15,817 bases of DNA from an uncultured Aquincola sp. (GTDB lineage Bacteria; Pseudomonadota; Gammaproteobacteria; Burkholderiales; Burkholderiaceae): NCBI GenBank assembly GCA_937883885.1, contig CAKZXL010000501.1:1-15817 (forward strand). The letters run 5' to 3'. Shown in pieces: positions 7,089 through 15,112 of the stretch. Both the position numbers and the translations under genes were made by a program. Positions within the stretch are counted from its first letter, which is position 1, and each line of letters opens with the position of its first letter. The notes beneath the pieces are model-generated. The model was not told the origin of the DNA. It searched no databases and saw nothing but the letters and a program-made list of their open reading frames with translations.

Positions 7089-10000
7089 ATGAGCACCGAC
7101 TACACCGCTGCCGAAACGCTCCACGACAGCCTGTCGACCCAGGTGTTTCGGGGCAGCGCGCCCGCCGTGGCCAGCCAGCTGGTGCTGCTCAAGGTGCCGC
7201 ACCCCGACTCCGCCACGCCCGAGGCGGCCACCCGCCTGCGCGACGAACATGCGCTGATGCTGGGCCTGCAGGGCCCGCACGTGCCGCAGCCGCTGGCGGT
7301 GCTGGACGACGGCGGCCAGGCGGTGCAGGTGCTGCAGGACGTGGACGGCCGCCCGCTGTCCGAGCTGATCTGCAGCCCGCAACCCTGTCCGCTGGCGCAG
7401 TTCTTCACCGTCGCCGAAAGCCTGGCCGAGGCGCTGGACGACCTGCACCGCCAGAAGGTGATCCACGGCGGCCTGCACCCGGGCCACGTGCTGGTGGGCG
7501 ACCACGGCCAGGTCTGGCTGCTCGACTTCTCGCGCGCGGTGCGCCTGCAGCGCGACTACCCCGACGACTTGGCCACCGAGCTGCCCGCCTGGCTGCTGCC
7601 TTATGCCTCGCCCGAGCAGACGGGCCGCATGAACCGCACCGTGGACAGCCGCAGCGACCTCTACGGCGCGGGCGTGATGCTCTACCAGCTGCTCACCGGC
7701 CGGTTGCCCTTCCAGGCGGCCGATGCGCTGGAGTGGGTGCACTGCCACCTGGCGCGCGAGCCCCGCTCGCCCGACGCGGTGGTGCCCGGCGTGCCGCATG
7801 CGCTGGCGCAGCTGGTGATGAAGCTGCTGGCCAAGCTGCCCGAGCGCCGCTACCAGACCGCCAACGGCCTGCGCGCCGACCTGGCCCTGTGCCGGCAGGC
7901 CTGGGAGCAGGGCCGCATCGACGACACGCTGGTGCTGGGCCGGGCCGATGTGTCCGACCGCTTCGAGCTGCCCGAAGTGCTGGTGGGCCGCGACGACGAG
8001 CGCACGGCGCTGCTGTCAGCCTTCCACCGCGTGGCCGCGGGCGGCCCGCGCCAGGTGGTGCTGGTCACCGGCGAGGCGGGCGTGGGCAAGAGCTCGCTGG
8101 TGTCCGAGCTGCGCTCGGCCGTGGCGTTGGAGGGCGGCAGCTTCTGCGTGGCCAAGGCCGACCCCTACGTGCGCGGCATTCCGCATGCGGTGTTCGGCAT
8201 GGCGCTGGGGCCGCTGGTGCAGCGCATGCTCACCGGCAGTGCCGCCGAACTCACGCAGTGGCGCCAGCGGCTGGAACGGGCCCTGGGCGCCGATGCGGCG
8301 GCGGTGGCCGAGGTCGTGCCGGCCCTGCGCTGGGTGATGGGCGCGGTGCCCGAACCCCCCGGCCTGCCGGCCGAGCAGGCCGCCCGCCGCCTGCAGGACG
8401 CGTTGCAGCGCCTGGTGGGCGTGCTGGCCACGGCCGAGCATCCGCTGGTGCTGTTCTTCGACGACCTGCACTGGCTGGACGTCGGCAGCCTGGGCCTGCT
8501 GGCCGCCTTGTGCGACGCGCCCCAGTCGCGCCATGTGCTGGTGGTGGGCGCCAGCCGGCCCATCGGGCCGCAGGGCATTGCGTCGGCGGTGGTGGTGGAG
8601 GCTGCCTTTGCCCGCCGCGGCGTGCCGGTGACGGTGCTGCCGCTGCGCTCGCTCGAGCGGGGCGACGTGGTGCGCATCGTGGCCGGTGCGCTGCACCGGC
8701 ACGACGGGCTGGTGCAGTCGCTGGGCGCACTGGTGCATGCGCGCACCGATGGCAATCCGCAGTTCGTCGGCCAGTTCCTGACGGCGCTGCACCAGGACGG
8801 CCTGCTGCAGTTCGACGCCCAGGCCGGGCACTGGCATGGCGAGCTGGCGCGCATCACCCAGCGCGGATTCACCGACAACGTGGTGGACCTGATGCTGGCG
8901 CGCCTGCGCCGCCTGCCCGAGGCCAGCCGCCAGGCGCTGGCTTTGGCGGCCTTGCTGGGCAGCCCCTTCCGCCTCAACGTGCTGGCCCGTGTGGCCGGCC
9001 TGACCGAAGGCCAGGCCGAGGCCGCGCTGTGGCCCGCGCTGCAGGCCGGCCTGGTGGCCCGCGGCACGCCGCAGTGGCGCTTCCTGCACGACCGCGCGCA
9101 GGAAGCCGCGCAGGAGCTGACGCCTGCCGACGCACGGCCGGCGCTGCATGTGCGCATCGCGCGCTCACTGCGCGCCGACGCCGCGGCCGAAGGCCTGGTG
9201 GAAGGCGACGACCGGCTCTATGCCATCGTCACGCAGTTCAACCATGGGCTGGCGGCCCTCACCGACGAGGCCGAGCGGCTGTCGGTGGCGGCGCTCAACC
9301 TGCAGGCCGGCGCCCGCGCCTATGGCGCCACCGCCTACGTGGCCGCCATCGCCTACCTGCGCGCCGGTCTGGCGCTGCTGCCGGCCGACCCCTGGCCCAG
9401 CCAGCCCGCGCTGGCCAGCGCGCTGCTGCGCCTGCTGGCGCGCTGCGAGGCACAGCGCCAGTGCTTCGACGAGGCCGAACGCCTGGCCCGCCGGGTGCTG
9501 GCGCAGCGGCGCCCGCCGGCCGAGCGGCTGGACGCGCACCAGGTGCTGATCGAGGTGTGCGTGGCCCGCGGCCACTACCAGCAGGCCGAGCAGGTGGCCA
9601 TCGCCAGCCTGGCCGAGCTGGGCCTGCCCTTGCCCGCCCAGCCGCAGGCGGCCCAGGTGCGGCAGGCCTGGCAGGCCTTGCAGGCGCGGCTGGGCGACCG
9701 GCCCGTGGTCAGCCTGGCCGAGCTGCCGCAGATGATGCAGCCCGAGGCGCTGCTGCTGCTGCGCGGCATCGACGGTGCGCTGCGGCTGCTGGTGTTCCTC
9801 GACAAGCAGCTGCTGGCGCTGCTGCTCATCCGCCTGGTGCACCTGCTGCTGGACCATGGCCAGGCCCGCGCCAGTGCGCCGGGGCTGGCCTACTTCGGCT
9901 GGGTGCTGGCCGGCCACCTCGGCGAGCCCGCGGCGGGCGAGGCCTTCGGCTACCTTGCGCAGACCATGGCCGAGGCCGCCCACGGCGGCAACGATCTGGG

Positions 10001-12710
10001 GCGCATCGCCTTCTGGCGCGGGCTCATCGCCATGTGGTGCCGGCCCTGGCAGGAGGTGGTGCGCCGCCTGCAGCAGGCGCTGGACAGCGCCCGCGCCGAG
10101 GGCGACCTGGGCACCGCCTGCTTTGCCTGCGGGCACCTGGTGACCACGCTGCTGTTCGCCGGCCGGCCGGTGGACGAGGTGGTGGCGCGGGCCGAAGAGC
10201 TGCTGCCCCAGGTGCAGCGCGCCCGCTTCCCCGACCTGGCCGAAGACCTGATCTCGCTGCGCGACGCCGCCTGCCGGCTGCGCGGCGACCCGATCCCCGC
10301 CACGCCGCCGGTGCTGGTGCCCGACACCGAGCTGGCGCCGGCCGCCGCCGGCGAACTGCGTGCGGCCTTCGTGGCGCTGCGGCGCCTGATGGTGGACTGC
10401 GTGCTGGGCGACCTGCCTTCGGCCCGTCTGCAGGCCCGGCGGGCCGATGCCTCGCGGGCGGCCGTCAAGGGCACGCTGCTGGAGCACCTGCACGTGGTGT
10501 ACGGCGCGCTGGCCCTGGCCGGCGACCAGGACACCGCCACCCCCGCCGACAGCGCCGCGCTCGACGCGGCAGTGCAGCAGGTCGAGCACTGGGCCCGCCA
10601 CAACCCCGATGCCTTCGGCCCCTGGCGCAGCCTGCTGCAGGCCGAGCGCCAGCGCCTGGGCGGCGACGCGCTGCAGGCGCTGGCCGGCTTCGAGGCGGCG
10701 GCCCGGCAGGCCGCGGCGCTGGGCCTGCCGCATGTGCAGGCCTTGTCGATGGAGCGCGCCGCGCGCGTCGCCGGCCAGCTGCAGCTGCCCACGGCGGCCG
10801 AAGCCTGCCGGCAGGCTGCCATCGCCGCCTATGAACGCTGGGGTGCCTGGGCCAAGCTGCGGCGGCTGGATGCCGCGGTGATCGACCGCATCAGCCGCGG
10901 GCAGGCCCAGGCCGCCGCGTTGCCGCACCGCCTGCCGCTGCCCGCCGAACCCGAGGCGCGGCCGATGCCGCTGGACACGCTGGCATTGGTCAAGGCCACG
11001 CAGGCACTGTCCAGCCGCATCACGCGCGACGAACTGCTGGGCACGCTGATGCGCCTGGTGATCGAGCAGGCCGGTGCGCAGTCGGGTGCGCTGCTGCTGG
11101 TGGACGCGCGCGAGCGCCAGTCGCCCCTGCTGCTGGCGGCCACCGCGCAGGTTCGGCTGCACGACATCGACGTGCAGCTGCGGCCCGACGACAGCGCCCG
11201 CCAGCGGCTGCCGCACCGCATGCTGGCCTTCGTGCAGCGCAGCCGCGAAACCGTGCTGCTGGGCGACACCCACCCGCCGCACACCTTCGAGCGTGATGCC
11301 TACCTGCTGGCGCACCAGCCGGCCTCGGCCCTGTGCCTGCCCATCCAGCACCGCGCCACGCTCACCGGCGTGCTGTACCTGGAGCACCGCAGCGTGCCGC
11401 GCCTGTTCACGCGTGAGCGGCTGGGCGTGCTCAACCAGCTGGCGGTGCAGGCCGCCATCTCGCTGGAAAACGCCTGGGTGGTCGAGCAGCTGCGCGGCCT
11501 CAATGCCGAGCTGGAGCAGCGCGTGGCCCAGCGCACCGCCGCGCTGCAGACCGCGATGGAAGCGGCCGATGCCGCCAACCGCGCCAAGACGGCCTTTCTG
11601 GCCAACATGAGCCATGAGATCCGCACGCCGATGAACGCGGTGCTGGGCATGGCCTACCTGGCGCTGCACAGCGGGCTGAACGAGCGGCAGCGCAACTACG
11701 TGCAGAAGATCCAGACCTCGGCCACGCTGCTGCTGTCGCTGGTCGACGACATCCTCGATTTCTCAAAGGTGGAGGCCGGTCGCGTGGAGATCGAACAAAC
11801 CGTGTTTGCACTGGCCGACGTGCTGGGCCAGGCCCAGGACATCGTCGGCGTGCGTGCGGCGCAAAAGGGCCTGGGGCTGAGCTTTCCGATGGCCGGGCCG
11901 GTGCCCACACACCTGGTGGGCGACCCGCTGCGGCTGGGGCAGGTGCTCATCAACCTGTGCAACAACGCCGTCAAGTTCACCGAGCAGGGCGAGGTGAGCT
12001 GCAGCATCCAGGCGCTGCCCACCCCCGAGCCGGCCATGGTGCAGCTGCGCTTCAGCGTGCGCGACACCGGCATCGGCATGACGCCCGAGCAGCGCGCGCT
12101 GCTGTTCAAGCCCTTCAGCCAGGCCGATGGTTCCACCTCGCGCCGCTATGGCGGCACCGGGCTGGGGCTGGCCATCTCGCAGCGGCTGGTGCAGCTGATG
12201 GGCGGGCAGATCGAGGTGGACAGCCAGCCCGGCGTGGGCAGCTGCTTCTGGTTCGAGCTGCGCCTGGGCGTGGCCGAAGCGGTGCCCACCGCCACGGACC
12301 ACGAGCTGCCGCAGGAGCCTGCATCGCTGCTGGGGCTGCGCGTGCTGCTGGTGGAAGACAACGAGATCAACCAGGAGCTGGCGCTGGAGCTGCTGCGCAA
12401 TGCCGGCATCGAGCCCACCGTGGCCGCCAACGGCCAGGAAGCGCTGCGCTGCCTGGAACAACACGCCTTCGACGGCGTGCTGATGGATTGCCAGATGCCG
12501 GTGATGGATGGCTTCGAGGCCACGCGCCTGCTGCGCGCCGATGCCCGCTGGCGCCGGCTGCCGGTGATCGCGATGACCGCCAGCGCCCGCGCCATCGACC
12601 GTGCCGAGGCACTGGCCGCCGGCATGGACGACCACATCGCCAAGCCGATCGACGTGGAGGTGCTCTACAGCACCATCGGCCGCTGGATGAGGCCTGTCAA
12701 ACCGGCTTGA
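7089..12710 (+). CDS. Giant hybrid histidine kinase: Ser/Thr pseudokinase, STAND ATPase, GAF, HisKA, HATPase, receiver
   Basis: 1873-residue soluble multi-domain signalling protein with no membrane helix. Residues 1-270 are Ser/Thr kinase-like: Lys35 (LVLLK), LLDFS (Asp146) and the SPEQTGRMNR block (174-183) typical of this family. The catalytic HRD loop is HGG (126-128) and the Asn after it is His133, so it is probably a pseudokinase. Residues 295-600 are a STAND/AAA ATPase, opening VLVGRDDE, with Walker A GEAGVGKSS (328-336) and Walker B FFDDLHW (456-462). About 730-1290 is a long Ala/Leu-rich helical, TPR-like stretch. A GAF domain spans about 1310-1462, followed by a coiled coil. HisKA carries His1509 (MSHEIRTP). 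The HATPase shows N-box NN 1625-1626, DTGIGM from 1659 and GGTGLGLA from 1688. The receiver has Glu1756/Asp1757, phospho-acceptor Asp1800, Thr1830 and Lys1852. All phosphorelay residues are present. The same order is known in cyanobacterial and myxobacterial multikinases and in fungal Mak2/Chk1-type hybrid kinases. The output partner is unknown. Confidence 0.93.
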   Translation: MSTDYTAAETLHDSLSTQVFRGSAPAVASQLVLLKVPHPDSATPEAATRLRDEHALMLGLQGPHVPQPLAVLDDGGQAVQVLQDVDGRPLSELICSPQPCPLAQFFTVAESLAEALDDLHRQKVIHGGLHPGHVLVGDHGQVWLLDFSRAVRLQRDYPDDLATELPAWLLPYASPEQTGRMNRTVDSRSDLYGAGVMLYQLLTGRLPFQAADALEWVHCHLAREPRSPDAVVPGVPHALAQLVMKLLAKLPERRYQTANGLRADLALCRQAWEQGRIDDTLVLGRADVSDRFELPEVLVGRDDERTALLSAFHRVAAGGPRQVVLVTGEAGVGKSSLVSELRSAVALEGGSFCVAKADPYVRGIPHAVFGMALGPLVQRMLTGSAAELTQWRQRLERALGADAAAVAEVVPALRWVMGAVPEPPGLPAEQAARRLQDALQRLVGVLATAEHPLVLFFDDLHWLDVGSLGLLAALCDAPQSRHVLVVGASRPIGPQGIASAVVVEAAFARRGVPVTVLPLRSLERGDVVRIVAGALHRHDGLVQSLGALVHARTDGNPQFVGQFLTALHQDGLLQFDAQAGHWHGELARITQRGFTDNVVDLMLARLRRLPEASRQALALAALLGSPFRLNVLARVAGLTEGQAEAALWPALQAGLVARGTPQWRFLHDRAQEAAQELTPADARPALHVRIARSLRADAAAEGLVEGDDRLYAIVTQFNHGLAALTDEAERLSVAALNLQAGARAYGATAYVAAIAYLRAGLALLPADPWPSQPALASALLRLLARCEAQRQCFDEAERLARRVLAQRRPPAERLDAHQVLIEVCVARGHYQQAEQVAIASLAELGLPLPAQPQAAQVRQAWQALQARLGDRPVVSLAELPQMMQPEALLLLRGIDGALRLLVFLDKQLLALLLIRLVHLLLDHGQARASAPGLAYFGWVLAGHLGEPAAGEAFGYLAQTMAEAAHGGNDLGRIAFWRGLIAMWCRPWQEVVRRLQQALDSARAEGDLGTACFACGHLVTTLLFAGRPVDEVVARAEELLPQVQRARFPDLAEDLISLRDAACRLRGDPIPATPPVLVPDTELAPAAAGELRAAFVALRRLMVDCVLGDLPSARLQARRADASRAAVKGTLLEHLHVVYGALALAGDQDTATPADSAALDAAVQQVEHWARHNPDAFGPWRSLLQAERQRLGGDALQALAGFEAAARQAAALGLPHVQALSMERAARVAGQLQLPTAAEACRQAAIAAYERWGAWAKLRRLDAAVIDRISRGQAQAAALPHRLPLPAEPEARPMPLDTLALVKATQALSSRITRDELLGTLMRLVIEQAGAQSGALLLVDARERQSPLLLAATAQVRLHDIDVQLRPDDSARQRLPHRMLAFVQRSRETVLLGDTHPPHTFERDAYLLAHQPASALCLPIQHRATLTGVLYLEHRSVPRLFTRERLGVLNQLAVQAAISLENAWVVEQLRGLNAELEQRVAQRTAALQTAMEAADAANRAKTAFLANMSHEIRTPMNAVLGMAYLALHSGLNERQRNYVQKIQTSATLLLSLVDDILDFSKVEAGRVEIEQTVFALADVLGQAQDIVGVRAAQKGLGLSFPMAGPVPTHLVGDPLRLGQVLINLCNNAVKFTEQGEVSCSIQALPTPEPAMVQLRFSVRDTGIGMTPEQRALLFKPFSQADGSTSRRYGGTGLGLAISQRLVQLMGGQIEVDSQPGVGSCFWFELRLGVAEAVPTATDHELPQEPASLLGLRVLLVEDNEINQELALELLRNAGIEPTVAANGQEALRCLEQHAFDGVLMDCQMPVMDGFEATRLLRADARWRRLPVIAMTASARAIDRAEALAAGMDDHIAKPIDVEVLYSTIGRWMRPVKPA

Positions 12711-12741
12711 CCTGCCCCCAGGGAGCACCCGCCCTTGGGAC

Positions 12742-12758
12742 GGCCCGGCGGGCGGGCC
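12742..12758. terminator. Candidate bidirectional hairpin between kinase and proQ
   Basis: GGCCCG (12742-12747) and CGGGCC (12753-12758) form a perfect 6-bp GC stem with a 5-base loop in the 56-bp gap between two convergent genes. A second small stem, GCGCT/AGCGC, lies at 12761-12773 over the proQ stop. There is no T-run on either side, so this is at best an atypical or Rho-assisted terminator. Confidence 0.3.
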
Positions 12759-12766
12759 ACGCGCTT

Positions 12767-13747
12767 TCAGCGCGGGCGCGGGCCGCCCGGCTTGCCGCCG
12801 CCGGGCCGGCCACCCGGGCGGCCACCACGGCCGCCTTCGCCGCCAGGGCGCGGGCCACGGGCACCTTCGCCACCAGGCCGCGGACCGCGGCCGGGTGCGC
12901 CTTCGCGCCGCGGGCCGCCGCGCTCGCCGCCCGCGCCTTCCGGCCGGGGGCCGCGCTCGTTGCGGCCCGAGCCGAAGTCGCCACGGCCACCAAAGCCTTC
13001 GCGGCGGGGCGGCTGGGCCGCGCGTTCGGCGGCTTCCTTGCGGGCCACTTCCAGCAGGCTGTCCAGCGACTCGGGCGCAATGCCCTTGAGCGCGCAGAAG
13101 TTGGCCGGCGTCAGTGTGGTGTGCTCGAAGGCCCACAGCAGGTCGGCGCGTTCGCGGCGGCCTTGCTCTTCCTGCTCGCGCCGGTTCTGCTGGTTGGCGC
13201 GGCGGCGGGCCAGCTCTTCATTGGCGGCGTTGCGGTGTTCTTCGCTCAGCTCGCCGGCGGGCTGGCCGTCGAGGTCGAAGCGTTCCTTCGACTTGCTCAG
13301 CGCGATCAGGTACGAGGTGCTGCCGGTATGCCGGTGCAGGAAGATCGACAGCACCCGCTTGCTGAAGACACCCGGCGCACGCTGCTGGATGTCGGCCTGG
13401 ATGCGCAGCTTCAGCGGCTTGGGGTGGCGGCCGAACAAGGCCGGAAAGCGCTTGGCCAGCTCGGCCGCACATTGTGCGGGCGACAGCTCGGCAGCCTTGC
13501 CGGCCGGCTGGGCCGGTGCGGCTTCAGCGGCTGCCGGCGCAGCATCGGCGGGGGCTTCAGCAGCATCCGCGGATGCTGCTTCGGCGGGTGCCTGGGCGGG
13601 CTCGGTGGCCTCGGCGGCTGGCGCGGTCACCGGCGCGTTGGCCGGTGCCTGCGCCTGCTCCGGCGCGGCAGCTTCCGCCGCGGCGGGGGTCTGTGCGGGG
13701 CTGTCGGCCGGCGGCACGGGGATGTGGTCAGGGGCTTGAGAGGTCAT
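12767..13747 (-). CDS. proQ: ProQ/FinO-domain RNA-binding protein with Ala/Pro head and Gly/Arg (RGG-like) tail
   Basis: 326-residue RNA chaperone candidate. The N-terminal 88 residues are almost entirely Ala, Pro, Glu and Gln, a disordered head. The ProQ/FinO fold covers about 88-180: LSPAQCAAELAKRFPALFG, then PLKLRIQADI (111-120), a KRVLSIFLHRHTGSTSYLIAL core (130-150) and RFDLDGQPAGELSEEH (156-171). A basic helix RRRANQQNRREQEEQGRRER follows, then a second ordered block (203-242, LLWAFEHTTLTP to ARKEAAER). Residues 248-326 are Gly/Arg/Pro-rich with tandem ten-residue repeats. ProQ/FinO proteins bind structured sRNAs and mRNA 3' ends. The ATG at 13747 has no strong Shine-Dalgarno. It follows the threonine ammonia-lyase gene on the same strand after 54 bp and may be cotranscribed. 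The symbol is by domain; orthology to E. coli proQ is not shown. Confidence 0.9.
   Translation of the reverse strand: MTSQAPDHIPVPPADSPAQTPAAAEAAAPEQAQAPANAPVTAPAAEATEPAQAPAEAASADAAEAPADAAPAAAEAAPAQPAGKAAELSPAQCAAELAKRFPALFGRHPKPLKLRIQADIQQRAPGVFSKRVLSIFLHRHTGSTSYLIALSKSKERFDLDGQPAGELSEEHRNAANEELARRRANQQNRREQEEQGRRERADLLWAFEHTTLTPANFCALKGIAPESLDSLLEVARKEAAERAAQPPRREGFGGRGDFGSGRNERGPRPEGAGGERGGPRREGAPGRGPRPGGEGARGPRPGGEGGRGGRPGGRPGGGKPGGPRPR
12803..12892 (-). repeat. Tandem ten-codon Gly/Arg/Pro repeats in the ProQ tail
   Basis: Encodes GRGPRPGGEG (residues 286-295), ARGPRPGGEG (296-305) and GRGGRPGGRP (306-315). This is an internal duplication in the disordered tail, likely variable between strains. 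Confidence 0.7.
13559..13580. repeat. Perfect 22-bp palindrome inside proQ
   Basis: AGCAGCATCCG followed directly by its reverse complement CGGATGCTGCT, with no spacer. It lies in the Ala-rich head-coding part of proQ (around ASADAAEA). It may be a by-product of alanine-rich coding, or a protein-binding or mRNA hairpin site. Confidence 0.6.
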
Positions 13748-13801
13748 CGGCAGTGGCGTCGGTCAGATCGGCGCAAGGGCCGGATTGTGCCTGCCGCGCA
13801 A

Positions 13802-15025
13802 TCACCGCACGCGCTGGATCTCGAAGCCGCGCTCGGTCATCGTGGCCAGGATGGTGTCCACATGGGCATCGCCGCGCGTCTGCACCACCACCTCGATCTG
13901 CGCCCGTTCCACCGGCAACGAGCTGAAGGCGCGGTTGTGCTGCACCTCCTCGATGTTGGCGCCCAGCTCGCTGAGCATCTGGGCCACGGTGGCCAGCGTG
14001 CCCGGCACGTCGCGCACGTTGATGCGCAGCCGCACCAGCCGGCCCGACTTGACCATGCCGCGGTGGATGATTTCGGCCAGCAGCAGCGGCTCGATGTTGC
14101 CGCCCGACAGCACCAGCCCCACCTTGCGGCCGATGAAGTGCTCGCGGTGCGCCAGCAGCGCAGCCAGGCCCACGGCGCCCGCGCCTTCCACCACCGTCTT
14201 CTCGATCTCCAGCAGCATCAGGATGGCCTGCTCGATGGTGTCTTCGCTCACCAGCACCACGTCGTCCACCAGCTGGTGGATCAGGGGCACCGTCAAGGCC
14301 CCTGGCGAGCTGACGCCGATGCCATCGGCGATGGTGGTCTGCGCAAAGCCTCGCTGCTCGCCCTTCTTGGCATTGAACACGGCCGGAAAGCGCTCGGTCT
14401 GCACGCCCACGATGCGCATGTGCGGCCGCACCGCCCGTGCCGCCACCGCAATGCCGCCGATGAGCCCGCCACCACCGATGGACACCACCAGCGTGTCGAT
14501 GTCGGGCTGCTGCTGCAGCATCTCCAGCCCCAGCGTGCCCTGGCCGGCGGCAATGGCCAGGTCGTCATACGGGTGCACCACGGTCAACCCGCGGTCCTTG
14601 GCCAGCTGCAGGCCATGGGCGCGGGCCTGGTCGAAGGTGTCGCCCTCCAGCACCACGTTGGCCCCGAAGCGGCGGGTGTTGTCCACCTTCACCGCCGGCG
14701 CAAAGCGTGGCATCACGATGGTGGCCGGCAGGCCCAGCCGCTGCGCGTGGTAGGCCACGCCTTGGGCATGGTTGCCGGCGCTCACGGCCAGCACGCCGCG
14801 GGCCTTCTCGTCGTCGCTCAGCTGGGCCAGCTTGTTCAGCGCGCCGCGTTCCTTGAAGGAGGCGGTGAACTGCAGGTTCTCGAACTTCAGGTACACGTCG
14901 CAGCCGGTGATGGCCGACAGCGTGCGTGAAGGAACGCAGGGCGTTTCCAGCACATGGCCACGCAGCCGGTCGGCCGCGGCAAGGATGTCCTGGACGGTGA
15001 TCGGGGGCGGGGTGAGGGGCTGCAT
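13802..15025 (-). CDS. ilvA: Threonine ammonia-lyase (dehydratase) with C-terminal ACT domain
   Basis: PLP enzyme that deaminates L-threonine (and serine) to 2-oxobutanoate, the entry step to isoleucine or a threonine catabolic step. The protein is 407 residues from the ATG at 15025. The catalytic core has the PLP lysine in TASFKERGA (Lys58), SAGNHAQGVAYHA (82-94), the phosphate-binding glycine loop SIGGGGLIGG (182-191), EGAGA (280-284) and SGGN (307-310). A single ACT domain follows (about 330-405, RLRINVRDVPGTLATVAQML), matching the medium-length form rather than the long biosynthetic IlvA with two regulatory domains, so biosynthetic or catabolic use is open. Another in-frame ATG lies 27 bases upstream at 15052 (extra MPQACDHCG). 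Neither start has a good Shine-Dalgarno, and both lie in the arms of a 14-bp inverted repeat. Confidence 0.95.
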   Translation of the reverse strand: MQPLTPPPITVQDILAAADRLRGHVLETPCVPSRTLSAITGCDVYLKFENLQFTASFKERGALNKLAQLSDDEKARGVLAVSAGNHAQGVAYHAQRLGLPATIVMPRFAPAVKVDNTRRFGANVVLEGDTFDQARAHGLQLAKDRGLTVVHPYDDLAIAAGQGTLGLEMLQQQPDIDTLVVSIGGGGLIGGIAVAARAVRPHMRIVGVQTERFPAVFNAKKGEQRGFAQTTIADGIGVSSPGALTVPLIHQLVDDVVLVSEDTIEQAILMLLEIEKTVVEGAGAVGLAALLAHREHFIGRKVGLVLSGGNIEPLLLAEIIHRGMVKSGRLVRLRINVRDVPGTLATVAQMLSELGANIEEVQHNRAFSSLPVERAQIEVVVQTRGDAHVDTILATMTERGFEIQRVR

Positions 15026-15057
15026 GCCGCAATGATCGCAGGCTTGCGGCATGCAGC
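15019..15057. repeat. 14-bp perfect inverted repeat over the threonine ammonia-lyase start
   Basis: GCTGCATGCCGCAA (15019-15032) and TTGCGGCATGCAGC (15044-15057) are perfect inverted copies separated by 11 bases. As minus-strand RNA this is a long stable hairpin whose two arms each hold one of the two possible in-frame AUG codons of the ammonia-lyase. As DNA it is an operator-like site placed between this gene and the divergent DUF2231 gene. Confidence 0.65.
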
Positions 15058-15102
15058 TTGCCGACCGCCCGGCACCGGCCGTGCCACTGCAGGGCCGCCG
15101 CC

Positions 15103-15107
15103 AGGAG
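15103..15107 (+). promoter_or_regulatory. Ribosome binding site of the DUF2231 gene
   Basis: AGGAG five bases before the ATG at 15113. It decides this start against longer in-frame extensions that would run back over the ammonia-lyase gene. Confidence 0.8.
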
Positions 15108-15112
15108 ACGTC

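Noticed and set aside
12767..13100. Gly/Arg repeat DNA as a possible CRISPR or minisatellite array
   Set aside because: The periodicity follows codons of a tandem protein repeat in the ProQ tail; there are no unique spacers of constant length.
11957..14929. A 990-codon plus-strand open frame crossing the kinase end, proQ and the ammonia-lyase
   Set aside because: It crosses three genes on both strands and has only low-complexity composition; a GC artefact.
14954..15112. Longer N-terminal extension of the DUF2231 protein
   Set aside because: It would overlap the ammonia-lyase gene, lacks family similarity, and the ATG at 15113 has a good Shine-Dalgarno directly before the family hallmark.
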